Shown here piece after piece: positions 32,346-40,466 of a DNA stretch of 64,000 bases. This DNA is from Bacillota bacterium (GTDB taxonomy: Bacteria; Bacillota; Desulfotomaculia; Desulfotomaculales; Desulfallaceae): positions 124,001 through 188,000 of the forward strand of contig JAEXOR010000052.1 of the NCBI GenBank assembly GCA_023439185.1. Reading direction: 5' to 3'. The stretch's first letter is position 1; every line of letters begins with the position of its first letter. Both the position numbers and the translations under genes were made by a program. The notes beneath the pieces were generated by a model that was given only the letters and a program-made list of their open reading frames with translations, did no database searches and was not told the origin of the DNA.

Positions 32346-33212
32346 ATGGAAGAGTATTTGAGTTATTTTTCAGCTGCTACCCTTTGGAATATCCCATATA
32401 TTGAAGCCGTTCTCGGTCCTGAAGCTGCTGAAACAGACTTGGTCGATTTTACAGTTTCCAAACGCAGTGCGAGATCTCTTAAAAAAGGCCGAATAATCCA
32501 CTTATGCGAACTTGCTCTGCCTACCGGTGCAGTGGTATCAAGAAACGGCAGAATGGTTGCGTCGCCAGAATTGTTGTTTCTCCAGCTTGCGTACAAATTA
32601 AATATCCATCGACTTATATTACTTGGTTTGCAGCTTTGTTCGCATTCGCCGGGTAATCCTTTCGAGGCAATTACGACAAAGCAAAAACTAAAGACCTTTC
32701 TCGCGAAAACCTCGGGTCACCGTGGTCACCTCAAAGCCTTACGGGCGGTAAAATACATAGAAGACGGTTCCGCATCCGTTATGGAGTCTATTGCCTATAT
32801 GGTTCTGACTCTGCCGCATGCTCTAGGAGGTTACGGGCTTGATGGCGCTGTTTTCAACTATGAGATAAAGCTCAAAGACGAAGCAGGCAAACGTCTTGGC
32901 CAGAAACGTTGCTTCACGGATTTGTATTATAAGCAGGCAAAGTTGGCCGTTGAATATGAAAGCTTTGCTTTTCACAACAGTCCATTGAAGCAAGGTAAAG
33001 ATATGATGCGATCAGCGATCCTCGGCAGACAGGGCGTTGAAGTAACGCGTTTGAGTACCATTCAACTGTACGATAAAGACGCTTGCATGGATTTTGCTTT
33101 GAATCTCGCATCCCGTCTTGGGAAACGCATACAAATTCGCGCAAAGAAGTTCGACGAGATGCATGCGCTCATCAGGGCATTGTTACCAACCGGGATAAAT
33201 CGAGACATATAA
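32346..33212 (+). CDS. Hypothetical protein with possible PD-(D/E)XK nuclease-like C-terminus
   Basis: 288 residues, family not firmly recognised. The C-terminal third (LYYKQAKLAVEYES, then DMMRSAILGRQGVEVTRLST) has the layout of VSR/DUF559-like endonuclease folds: strand, acidic residue, helix with Arg, then a strand. The N-terminal part (SKRSARSLKKGRIIHLCELA, SPELLFLQLAYKL) resembles proteins annotated near AbiEi-type antitoxins. Codon use is AT-rich like the whole island. It has its own leader with TGCAC repeats and a terminator, so it is probably an independent accessory gene. Nuclease activity is inference. Confidence 0.6.
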   Translation: MEEYLSYFSAATLWNIPYIEAVLGPEAAETDLVDFTVSKRSARSLKKGRIIHLCELALPTGAVVSRNGRMVASPELLFLQLAYKLNIHRLILLGLQLCSHSPGNPFEAITTKQKLKTFLAKTSGHRGHLKALRAVKYIEDGSASVMESIAYMVLTLPHALGGYGLDGAVFNYEIKLKDEAGKRLGQKRCFTDLYYKQAKLAVEYESFAFHNSPLKQGKDMMRSAILGRQGVEVTRLSTIQLYDKDACMDFALNLASRLGKRIQIRAKKFDEMHALIRALLPTGINRDI

Positions 33213-33228
33213 CCATTGATTAGTATAT

Positions 33229-33260
33229 ACCAAAGGAGGCTAACAATAGCCCCTTTGTTT
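33229..33260 (+). terminator. Terminator after the nuclease-like gene
   Basis: AAAGG(A)GGCT pairs with AGCCCCTTT around AACAAT, followed by GTTTTTG. Confidence 0.7.
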
Positions 33261-33373
33261 TTGAAAAAAACTTGCAGCAGTAGAGAAGTATAGCATATTT
33301 TACAATAGGGCCTAAAATGTTAGCGATTATTCAGGTGACTGTGAACAACGGGGTCAATCGAAGTAACGATATA

Positions 33374-33422
33374 TAAAAACAGGGCATTGCCACTTAATTT
33401 TGAAGGGCGGCCCTGTTTTTTT
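33374..33422 (+). terminator. Second terminator upstream of the toxin-antitoxin pair
   Basis: AAAACAGGGC pairs with GCCCTGTTTT (10 bp, long loop with ATTGCCACTTAATTTTGAAG), followed by TTTTTTC. It insulates the toxin-antitoxin promoter. Between 33261 and 33373 I see no gene. Confidence 0.75.
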
Positions 33423-33438
33423 TCAATCGAATAAATCG

Positions 33439-33478
33439 TTGAGTTCATAGTCATATTATGATATGATATGACTATGAA
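33439..33478 (+). promoter_or_regulatory. Promoter and palindromic operator of the toxin-antitoxin pair
   Basis: TTGAGT (33439-33444), 17 bases, TATGAT (33462-33467). Overlapping it, TTCATAGTCATAT (33444-33456) and ATATGACTATGAA (33466-33478) form a perfect 13-bp inverted repeat with a 9-base centre. This is the expected site for autorepression by the antitoxin. Confidence 0.8.
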
Positions 33479-33503
33479 GAATTGTAAGAAAGAAGGTGTA
33501 TAT

Positions 33504-33782
33504 ATGGAATCTGAGATCAGACCATCCTCTGATTTAAGAAATCATTATAGTGAAATTTCAAAGCACTGCAGGGAGACACAGAGACCAATTATTATTACTG
33601 TAAATGGACGTGGAGATACAGTGGTACTGGGATTGCAAAAGTATTATCAGATGGAATCTGAACTTGAGTTGTTACGTACACTGGCAGAAGCTGAAGATGA
33701 TGTAAAAAATGGAAGAGTTGCACCTATGCAGAATACTTTTGATGACATTCGGAAATCTTTAACGGAGAGAAAGAATGGATGA
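33504..33782 (+). CDS. Type II antitoxin, Phd/YefM family
   Basis: 92 residues from ATG 33504 (Shine-Dalgarno AAAGAAGGTG); the frame is open to 33468. The N-terminal Phd/YefM DNA-binding fold reads SSDLRNHYSEISKHCRETQR then PIIITVNGRGDTVVLGL. The acidic C-terminal helix (LRTLAEAEDDVKNG) should wrap the toxin. The stop overlaps the toxin start (ATGA), giving coupled translation. The operator palindrome lies just upstream. Confidence 0.92.
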   Translation: MESEIRPSSDLRNHYSEISKHCRETQRPIIITVNGRGDTVVLGLQKYYQMESELELLRTLAEAEDDVKNGRVAPMQNTFDDIRKSLTERKNG

Positions 33783-34090
33783 AATACAAAATTATGAGGA
33801 CGGATAAAGCAGAGGAGCAACTTCGTGAAATCAGCTTTTATATTGCTGATGATTCGGGAAGTGTAGATATTGCGATAAATTATCTGGATAAGATAGAAAC
33901 CGCAATAAATAGATTAAAGGATTTTCCAAGGTCGGGAAATGTACCAAGATATTCGATTTTAAGAAAACAGGGATATCTAGTACTAATTGTGGAAAAACAC
34001 CTTGTCTTTTATAAAATAGATGATGAAAAAAAGACTGTAACGATTTATGCTGTGGTAGATGGAAGACGGGAATACAGAAACTTAATTTAG
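33779..34090 (+). CDS. Type II toxin, RelE/ParE family
   Basis: 103 residues. The RelE/ParE fold is seen as KAEEQLREISFYI, INYLDKIETAINRLKDFPRSG, YLVLIVEKHLVFYKID and TIYAVVDGRREY. Members are either ribosome-dependent mRNA interferases (RelE) or gyrase poisons (ParE); the fold alone does not tell which. The start ATG overlaps the antitoxin stop. The pair ends 31 bases before the proposed transposon end. Confidence 0.92.
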   Translation: MKYKIMRTDKAEEQLREISFYIADDSGSVDIAINYLDKIETAINRLKDFPRSGNVPRYSILRKQGYLVLIVEKHLVFYKIDDEKKTVTIYAVVDGRREYRNLI

Positions 34091-34302
34091 TTGTAGGTTG
34101 TTAGGGGCAGGCCTTTACTTTCATATGTGTGAATTTGCAAATTAAAACGGTACCCGTTCTTCACAAAAAACCGGCATAGAATGTCGCCATAACATGATAA
34201 TATTGCACATAAATCTGGTATTTGGTAATATCCGTTTTCACAATATCACATTCTTTTGGCAAAAAAAAACGGTCACACAAAAAGTGTAACCGAACAGGAT
34301 AC

Positions 34303-35103
34303 CTACAACCCCATTTCCTGAACCGCCAGGCGGACAACTTCCTCGTTAATCAACTCCTTTTTAGCCTGGTAACCGCACAACAGGCAATGGGTAGCCAAAT
34401 TATTGACCAAGCGGGGCCAGCCACGGGAGTGGGAAGCAATAGCCCCCAGCGCAATATCACTAAAAATATCATGTTTAGCCCCGGCCAGGCTCATATGGTG
34501 CCGAATGTAACCAGCCACTTCCTCCCTGTTAAGGGGTTCAATCTTGTAGCGCATCGCCAGTCGCTGAGACAAAGGGCGGTTATGGTTTAAAGACAGCTTG
34601 TCCTGCATATATGGGAGCCCCGAAATGATCAATATAAACGGGTTTTCCGAGTCCATACCGAAATTGAAAATGATATTTAAATCTTGTAAGAAAAGATCCT
34701 TGGCCAGCTGCATCTCGTCCAGGACAAAAACCGGCGTAATTTTCCTCTCACGGTAAAATGCAAGCACAGCCCTTTGAATCTGGTGAAACAAATCCACCTT
34801 GCGAAACCTGGGCTCCTCCCCCAGGCCTACGACAAGGCCCCGGAAAAAATCCATCACCGTACCCGTAGAAAGAGGAAAATAAATCACCTTGTACAAAGAA
34901 GGATTCAAAGATTCGGCAAAAGCTCTCAGGGCAAAAGTTTTCCCGGCACCCGGTTCTCCAACTAAAAGCCCTATGCCCTTAACCTTTTTAAGATAATCAA
35001 GCCGGGCCCGGGCTTCAGCAAAAGCCGCAGAAATAAAGGAATCAGTTGTTTTTAAACTCTTGGCAAAGGGCTCATGAGACAGGGAATAAAAAGCCTTGTA
35101 CAT
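34303..35103 (-). CDS. ExeA-like AAA ATPase (transposition helper)
   Basis: 266-residue P-loop ATPase. Walker A GEPGAGKT is at residues 49-56 and Walker B VFVLDEMQ near 128; the C-terminal part resembles the AAA lid of ExeA/TniB/IstB-like proteins. Such ATPases choose or activate the target and transposase. The start ATG overlaps the transposase stop by one base, so the two are coupled. Closest in style to ATPases of Firmicute ISs that pair with Mu-like integrases. Confidence 0.9.
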   Translation of the reverse strand: MYKAFYSLSHEPFAKSLKTTDSFISAAFAEARARLDYLKKVKGIGLLVGEPGAGKTFALRAFAESLNPSLYKVIYFPLSTGTVMDFFRGLVVGLGEEPRFRKVDLFHQIQRAVLAFYRERKITPVFVLDEMQLAKDLFLQDLNIIFNFGMDSENPFILIISGLPYMQDKLSLNHNRPLSQRLAMRYKIEPLNREEVAGYIRHHMSLAGAKHDIFSDIALGAIASHSRGWPRLVNNLATHCLLCGYQAKKELINEEVVRLAVQEMGL

Positions 35104-36356
35104 CAGCTTTCCTCCTTCCCAGGGGACAACTCCCGGAAAGATAGAGCCCGCTTGACCCTGGCGTTATCGGCAAAGTTGACAGGCACTGCTGTGGCTACCT
35201 GCATACCGTTTTCATAGACATAAACACCCGTGTCATCATACCGTAGTTCCACCTTTTGACCGATAAATTGAGGGGGCAACTCAAAAAGCCGGCTCGTGAT
35301 AGACACCGTGCCATCGTGTTTAACCTTTCTTTGGACCCGTTTTAGGAAGAGAACATCCAACGAGATGGGATCTTCCACCATACGCACTCTACTTGCCTGG
35401 GACAAGTACATATCCAAAGGGGGCATACCCAGGGATGTGTGTGTTTTGCGGTGGTAGTCCTCCTCCAGCCAGCGCCAGAACCTTTGGTTAAGCTCCGCCA
35501 AAGAAGAGGGCGGCTGACTCTTCAAAAGTGGGAAGAACCTGGTCTTAACCGTACCAAAAAAACGCTCAATTTTTCCTTTACTGGCCGCATCATAAGGTTT
35601 GGTGTGAGTTAGTACAATTCCCAGGCTGGCGCAGGCGATTTGAAAAGTTTCTGCTCGGTAAACCTTGCCATTATCTACATATACAATTTTAGGAATGCCT
35701 CGCCTAATCAAGGCTTCCTTGAACACGTTTTTGAGGGCATCAAACTTCTCAGAGACAGTAAACTGGGCAAAGGGCACGATTCTTGAACAATCATCGATGA
35801 ACCCAAAGAGAAAAGTCTTGGTTTTCCTACCGTTAAGCAAAAGATACGGGCCTACTGACATGTCGCCCTGCCACAAAACATTAACCTCATCATAGGCAAA
35901 ACGTTTTCTCTCTTGCTTTGCAGGTGCACCCTTGGCAATCAGTTCGTGTTTGCGCAAGAACCGGTAAACCGTAGCGTAAGAAACCTCTTTGGGTAGGATC
36001 TCCCCCTGGTCCACCAGCTGGTCATAAAATACCGACACCGGCATATCCCGGTGCTGCTGACGTAATGATAAGAGCCGTTCTTCCTGCCGGGCATTCAATT
36101 TCCGGCACTGTCCTTTATCGGCTCGACCCTTTGGTTTTAGCCCGGCGAAGCCTGCCCGCCGGTAATCCAAAAGCCAGCAAGAGATAGTCTTGGGTGTAAA
36201 CTCTTTTTCACCATAGTAAGGCACTTGATGCTTTTTCCCAGCTACTTCTTCCAGGTAAGTTTTTTGGCAGCTGACCTGACCGTTTAAAATGGGTGCGATA
36301 AGCCCATAACGAAATAGCGCTATGCTCTCGCGTACTTTCTCATCCACCATAATCAC
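35103..36356 (-). CDS. DDE transposase/integrase (rve core)
   Basis: 417 residues. An N-terminal helix-turn-helix (to about 135) precedes the retroviral integrase-like core. The catalytic triad is visible as D165 (WQGDMS), D228 (YVDNG) and E264 (GKIERF), a DD35E spacing. A C-terminal Mu-transposase-type beta domain (SRLFELPPQFIGQKVELRYD) follows. It acts with the ATPase encoded immediately downstream to move the element. The frame is full length with no stop, so it is possibly active. Confidence 0.93.
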   Translation of the reverse strand: MIMVDEKVRESIALFRYGLIAPILNGQVSCQKTYLEEVAGKKHQVPYYGEKEFTPKTISCWLLDYRRAGFAGLKPKGRADKGQCRKLNARQEERLLSLRQQHRDMPVSVFYDQLVDQGEILPKEVSYATVYRFLRKHELIAKGAPAKQERKRFAYDEVNVLWQGDMSVGPYLLLNGRKTKTFLFGFIDDCSRIVPFAQFTVSEKFDALKNVFKEALIRRGIPKIVYVDNGKVYRAETFQIACASLGIVLTHTKPYDAASKGKIERFFGTVKTRFFPLLKSQPPSSLAELNQRFWRWLEEDYHRKTHTSLGMPPLDMYLSQASRVRMVEDPISLDVLFLKRVQRKVKHDGTVSITSRLFELPPQFIGQKVELRYDDTGVYVYENGMQVATAVPVNFADNARVKRALSFRELSPGKEES

Positions 36357-36397
36357 CTCCGCTATTGGAGATTAACCGGAACATTGCCCTACTTTTT

Positions 36398-36622
36398 TCA
36401 CATAGTTGCCCGGTATACTTGACCTGGTTTTAGATCAAAAGCGGCATTGCGAAAGATAACGTACCACTGTTTGCCCAACTCAATTCTGCAGGGTAGCCAC
36501 TTGCCGTCAAGCCAAAGCCTTAAAGCTTCTCCACAATGAAGTGAGTAGCTCGACAACGCGCTTGTAAATATCCAGCGCTCCGTTTGGGGACAGTATGTTA
36601 ACTCACCTTGTTTCTGCATCAT
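36398..36622 (-). CDS. DUF5348 protein
   Basis: 74-residue protein of the DUF5348 type, which is regularly found just upstream of this kind of transposase. The pattern is GELTYCPQTERWIF, then HCGEALRLWLDGKWLPCRIE. Function is unknown; the fold looks like a small beta barrel. It is in the transposon operon, 41 bases before the transposase. Confidence 0.8.
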   Translation of the reverse strand: MMQKQGELTYCPQTERWIFTSALSSYSLHCGEALRLWLDGKWLPCRIELGKQWYVIFRNAAFDLKPGQVYRATM

Positions 36623-36767
36623 ACTTCACTCCTTTGAGCATGGAATTAATTGATGGGGCAATACCGGTTAACTCTTGTCCATTCTAAAACGGCCCAAGAT
36701 ACCGTTTCCACGCAAAAGGTGTGTGGGCAGTCAGAATATTCACAAGGAGGCACTATTCATGGTAAAA

Positions 36768-37292
36768 TTAATTTGCCATGAAGTTGCCTATGAAATGTCC
36801 CGTGGACCTTCTTACGAAGGTTGCTTTCCCCAAAGCCAGGATCATTTCAAGCAATTTTATGGCTTTTTCTTTGCTACTTGTAGGAAGTGATTCCCTAAAA
36901 CCACTATCTCGGAAAAACATCTCGATCTGTTTTAGTTGCTTGATGTAACGCTTTTGGTAAAATGCTGTTAGCTGGCGCTGCCCGATGACAACCCGGTCAA
37001 TAAAGCTGCTCCTCAGCCTATCCAAAATAGTATTTACTGTGTATTGGAAGTAGGGAATCAGAAAGTTTGGTAATAACGATACTGTTATATTGCACGAGGG
37101 ACATTTTAACCGACAAATCGGTATCCTGTACAAATCTTCACCCTCAATGGCATTTCGCCAGTAAAAACCGTGCCGGAGGAGATTGACCATACCTCGGCAA
37201 TGAGGACATCGGTTTATACTGGGGAAGGTGTTGTTAACACCCCGAGTAGCGTAATCTTCTAACGAAATATTAAAGTTGTGGGCAATCACCAA
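36768..37292 (-). CDS. DUF6431 zinc-ribbon protein of the transposon
   Basis: 174 residues. The N-terminal half carries two CxxC zinc-ribbon pairs (CPHCRGMVNLLRHG near residue 28 and LKCPSCNI near 63) followed by a helical, basic region. The family regularly accompanies ExeA-like ATPase and integrase pairs in Firmicutes and probably binds DNA. Its role in transposition or target choice is not established. It is the first gene of the minus-strand set, 145 bases from DUF5348; the gap holds no other gene. Confidence 0.8.
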   Translation of the reverse strand: MVIAHNFNISLEDYATRGVNNTFPSINRCPHCRGMVNLLRHGFYWRNAIEGEDLYRIPICRLKCPSCNITVSLLPNFLIPYFQYTVNTILDRLRSSFIDRVVIGQRQLTAFYQKRYIKQLKQIEMFFRDSGFRESLPTSSKEKAIKLLEMILALGKATFVRRSTGHFIGNFMAN

Positions 37293-37347
37293 TAAAAATC
37301 CCCCCAGAACAATTTGCTAAAATTTTAGCATTTTGCTGCGGGGGGAT
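37293..37347 (-). terminator. Inward-acting hairpin terminator at the transposon right end
   Basis: ATCCCCCC (37298-37305) pairs with GGGGGGAT (37340-37347). On the minus strand the stem is followed by TTTTTATT. Inside the loop TGCTAAAATTTTAGCA (37315-37330) is a perfect 16-base palindrome. It would stop transcripts entering the element from the right. Confidence 0.65.
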
Positions 37348-37452
37348 AAATGGATGCTGGCTGTTTAATTATGAAAAGGAACACTATGATTCTGTAGGTA
37401 ATTATGTGCAAGTGGACACATATGCCATGAAGAAAAATAGACAGGTGAAGGA

Positions 37453-38388
37453 ATGGATGATAATTTTCAAACGAAAGAAATAATCGCTGGGATTGAGAAT
37501 GTCTGCGGGTTGAGGCATCATGTTTTCAATATCTGTGGCGGAACGATGTCGATCTACGAAGCAGGTGATAAAGAAAGGCCAACAGTAGTGATGCTGCATG
37601 GTGCAATGTATGATGAGGCGAGGTTCATCTGGGATCAGATGTTTCCGTTTCTGAGCAGGTATTATCACTTATTCGCACTTGATACACCGCGCCACGGAAA
37701 GTCAAGGCCCTGGGAAGGAAATATGGATCATATCAGGTTGATGGACATTTTACACCATACATTTTGCCAGTTGGAACTTGAACGCTTTAGTCTTGTAGGG
37801 CTTTCCATGGGTGGTGGCCTCAGTATCGAATATGCATCTCTATATCCGGATAGAGTTAGGTCAATGATCCTGTTTGAGCCCGGTGGACTGGGGAACAAGG
37901 TCAATTTGCAGTTTATTATCTGGTTATATATTAAGACTCCTGGTATGCTAAGGATGCTAAGCAGAAAATATAGTAAGATGGACTATCCTGGTATGAGAAA
38001 AATGCTGGAATCTCTTTATGTCGGAAGCTCAAAGCCTACTGATCCTGATAGGTTGGTTTCAATCCTCCGAGATGAGGTAAAAAGTAAATATAAATATGGC
38101 GAGAAGGATATGGACGACTGGCAGCTAAATAGTATCGGACCATTTAAATTGAAATGGAACCTTTTGGACAAGATTCCTCTGTTAAAATGCCCAACTTTGT
38201 GGCTTAGAGGGGCGGATAGTGTCTTGGTAAAACAATACGAGATGGAGAGAGCAATAAAGCTGGCTACTGACAGTGGGACAGAAGCAGAATTAAAACTGAT
38301 TCAGAACGCAGGACATTTATTACCTCTTGAAAGGCCCGAACAAGCAAATCCAATAGTTAAAGAATTTCTGGACAAGACAACCGGATAA
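37453..38388 (+). CDS. Alpha/beta hydrolase
   Basis: 311-residue alpha/beta-hydrolase fold protein. The oxyanion region is VVMLHGAMYDE near residue 47, the nucleophile elbow GLSMGGG near 117 (Ser), a likely acid Asp in LRGADSVLV near 254, and the catalytic His in NAGHLLPLERP near 288. The substrate is unknown. The transposon end lies about 30 bases upstream, so its natural promoter may have been separated from it. AT-rich codon use matches the island. ATG 37453 follows AGGTGAAGG. Confidence 0.9.
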   Translation: MDDNFQTKEIIAGIENVCGLRHHVFNICGGTMSIYEAGDKERPTVVMLHGAMYDEARFIWDQMFPFLSRYYHLFALDTPRHGKSRPWEGNMDHIRLMDILHHTFCQLELERFSLVGLSMGGGLSIEYASLYPDRVRSMILFEPGGLGNKVNLQFIIWLYIKTPGMLRMLSRKYSKMDYPGMRKMLESLYVGSSKPTDPDRLVSILRDEVKSKYKYGEKDMDDWQLNSIGPFKLKWNLLDKIPLLKCPTLWLRGADSVLVKQYEMERAIKLATDSGTEAELKLIQNAGHLLPLERPEQANPIVKEFLDKTTG

Positions 38389-38559
38389 AAAGGTATGAAA
38401 GATTTGGTATAAAATAAAGTAAAGGTATTATTTCTTAGTGATTTTAAGAAGGTAATACCCTATGAATACGCAATCAATGGTATTGATTGCGTATAATTGA
38501 TTTTCCTTGCAACGATCTATACATATTGAAGGAATTAGGGATTAAAGTGGGTTTTGTTT

Positions 38560-38994
38560 ATGATGTATGAACGTCTGCTTGATAAAAATAATCCTCCTGC
38601 AACCGATTTTATAAGAGAGTTTGTCGGAATAAAAAGCTATACCCTGTTGATGCAGTTTGAGGATTTTTTGAACAAAAGCGATCATCTTTCAAAAGAAATG
38701 AAATTCCCGTTTGGGAATAATTATGGTTGGGGATATAAGTATAGTCATAAGTCAAGCCACCTTTGCTATGTATTTTTTGAATCCGGCGCGTTTACCGTAA
38801 CATTGCAGCTTGGCGATAAATGCGTTTCCGGGATTGAGCAGATTCTACCTTGTTTATCACAAAAAGCGAAAGAATTGTGGCAAAACCGCTATCCCTGCGG
38901 TGAGAAAGGTGGCTGGATTCATTACAGGGTGATGAATATAGACGAATTAAGTGATGTTATAGAATTTATAAAGGTAAAAAGGAAGCCAAAATGA
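38560..38994 (+). CDS. DUF3788 protein
   Basis: 144-residue protein of the DUF3788 type (MMYERLLDKNNPPATDFIRE; WGYKYSHKSSHLCYVFFESG; GGWIHYRVMN). These proteins are related to the YdeI/DUF1801-like fold and have no proven function. ATG 38560 is used; TTG 38554 is the first possible start in the frame. AT-rich codon use suggests it belongs to the accessory island, of which it is the last gene. Confidence 0.82.
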   Translation: MMYERLLDKNNPPATDFIREFVGIKSYTLLMQFEDFLNKSDHLSKEMKFPFGNNYGWGYKYSHKSSHLCYVFFESGAFTVTLQLGDKCVSGIEQILPCLSQKAKELWQNRYPCGEKGGWIHYRVMNIDELSDVIEFIKVKRKPK

Positions 38995-39130
38995 AAATGA
39001 GGGTATTATTAATTTTTTATTAACATTTTAGTTAACAAAAAGGATACGGGAAAAAGATATAGAAGTAAATATTACCTTCAAATGGAAATAATATTGTTTG
39101 AAATACGAAGTCTTTAGGCGGTGTGACGGC

Positions 39131-39709
39131 GTGGAACAGGCCAGGCTTTTCTGGGCTGTAAATTTGCCGAACGACGTAAAATTAAAACTGGCGGAACTGC
39201 AGGTCCGGATGCGGAGAAAGTCTGCGGACGTCAAGTGGGTGGAACAGCAAAATTTACACCTGACAGTCAAGTTCCTTGGTAATGTCGGCCGCGACAGGAT
39301 TAATGAGGTTACCCGGGCTGTGGAGTCCGCCGTGGCGGATAGCGGTCCCATCAAATTGGAACTCGGGGGAACGGGTTTTTTCCCGCATCAAATGCAGCCG
39401 CGGGTAATATGGGTTGGTGTGCGGGGTGAATTGGACAAGTTCCGCCGACTGTACCGTTTGGTTGAAAAAAGTCTGGCCGGCATTGGTTTCCCACCCGAAA
39501 ACAGGGGGTTTTCACCGCATTTGACCTTGGGTCGGGTTCGTTCCCCGAAGGGCGTCGACGACCTGGCGCGTGAACTTGAGGCAACAGCCCGGGAATTGGC
39601 CTGTTTCGGCAGGGTGGGCGTTAAAACCGTAGACTTAATGGAAAGCGAATTAACCTCCAGAGGGCCGGTTTACTCGGTATTGGACCGGGTAAAGCTGGCC
39701 GGGGTATAG
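39131..39709 (+). CDS. thpR: RNA 2',3'-cyclic phosphodiesterase ThpR (2H family)
   Basis: 192-residue 2H phosphoesterase (LigT family) that opens 2',3'-cyclic RNA ends. The two catalytic motifs are HLTVKFLG (about residue 38) and HLTLGRV (about 131). GTG 39131 gives the family-like start MEQARLFWAVNLP after GGCGGTGTGA; TTG 39098 is the longer alternative. GC-rich codon use returns here, marking the right edge of the AT-rich island. Confidence 0.92.
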   Translation: MEQARLFWAVNLPNDVKLKLAELQVRMRRKSADVKWVEQQNLHLTVKFLGNVGRDRINEVTRAVESAVADSGPIKLELGGTGFFPHQMQPRVIWVGVRGELDKFRRLYRLVEKSLAGIGFPPENRGFSPHLTLGRVRSPKGVDDLARELEATARELACFGRVGVKTVDLMESELTSRGPVYSVLDRVKLAGV

Positions 39710-39791
39710 TGGGTTATTTTCAGACATACATTTTAAAAGGAAGTTTGAACACCACTTTAAATTAAACGTTTTAAAGAAAGGCTGATACATA

Positions 39792-40397
39792 ATGTTGATC
39801 ATAGCCATAAACGGAAGTCCCCATTCCAGGGGCAACACCGCCAATATGCTTAATGCCGCACTGGACGAAATTGCCGGGAGGGGAGCGGAAGGGCATTTTA
39901 TGCAGGTCAGTGACCTGATAAACAAGGCCAGGGTTCCTTATTGCATAGCCTGCTCCAACCCGTGCGACGGCAAATGTTACACCGGTACGCCCCTGGAAGA
40001 CGCCTTTAACCTGCTGCGGCGCTGTGACGGCATTATCATGGGCAGTCCGGTTTATTTCTGCACCGTATCGGCGCCTTTAAAGTCGTTCTGGGATAAAACC
40101 AGGCTTCTGCGCAAGGAAAAGGCGCTTTTAAACGTTGCCGGCGGCGCCCTTTCTGTGGGTGCGGGCCGTTTTGGCGGGCAGGAAACAACCGTGCGCGCCA
40201 TGCAGGATATGATGCTTTGTCAAGGAATGACCGTGGTGGGCGACGGCTTTTTCGATGACGACGCCGGTCACCTGGGCGCCTGCGCTCAACATCCTTCCGG
40301 CGAGGACCAAAACGGAATTAAACAAACCCGAATATTGGCCCGGCGGGTTCTTCAGGTGGCTCAGGCCACCAGGGAACTGCGTGCTCACAGGACTTGA
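39792..40397 (+). CDS. NAD(P)H-dependent FMN reductase with cysteine cluster
   Basis: 201-residue flavodoxin-fold protein. The FMN phosphate loop is NGSPHSRGNTA at residues 7-17, and MGSPVYF lies near 84. The cysteine group CIACSNPCDGKC (about 54-65) resembles iron-sulfur flavoproteins, which carry a cluster next to FMN; whether a cluster is bound here is inference. The C-terminal part has GACAQHP. A strong terminator follows. Confidence 0.88.
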   Translation: MLIIAINGSPHSRGNTANMLNAALDEIAGRGAEGHFMQVSDLINKARVPYCIACSNPCDGKCYTGTPLEDAFNLLRRCDGIIMGSPVYFCTVSAPLKSFWDKTRLLRKEKALLNVAGGALSVGAGRFGGQETTVRAMQDMMLCQGMTVVGDGFFDDDAGHLGACAQHPSGEDQNGIKQTRILARRVLQVAQATRELRAHRT

Positions 40398-40414
40398 CAT
40401 AAGCTTCCTGAACG

Positions 40415-40447
40415 CCCCGCCGGTTTATAAACTGGGGGGGTTTTTAA
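40415..40447 (+). terminator. Terminator after the flavoprotein gene
   Basis: CCCCGCCGGTTTA pairs with TAAACTGGGGGGG (with G-T pairs), followed by TTTTTAAT. It lies just before the dgt ribosome site. Confidence 0.82.
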
Positions 40448-40466
40448 TAAGTGGAGGTGAGTGGGG

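Larger units (their letters stand above)
34128..37418. mobile_element. Four-gene DDE transposon with AAA ATPase (3.3 kb)
   Basis: Gene set on the minus strand: DUF6431 protein, DUF5348 protein, DD35E transposase and ExeA-like ATPase. The left end (TGTGAATTTGCAAATTAAAA from 34128) and the reversed right end (TGTCCACTTGCACATAATTA from 37418) form imperfect inverted repeats beginning TG. CATATG flanks both ends (34122-34127 and 37419-37424) as a possible 6-bp target duplication. CATATG is a palindrome, so it could instead be the tip of the inverted repeat. An extra end-like TTGCACATAAAT lies inside at 34203. All four genes look intact. Confidence 0.75.

Noticed and set aside
36675..36890. Plus-strand frame inside the transposon (71 codons)
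   Set aside because: Its second half is antisense to the DUF6431 gene and it has no family features, although GGAGG precedes an internal ATG.
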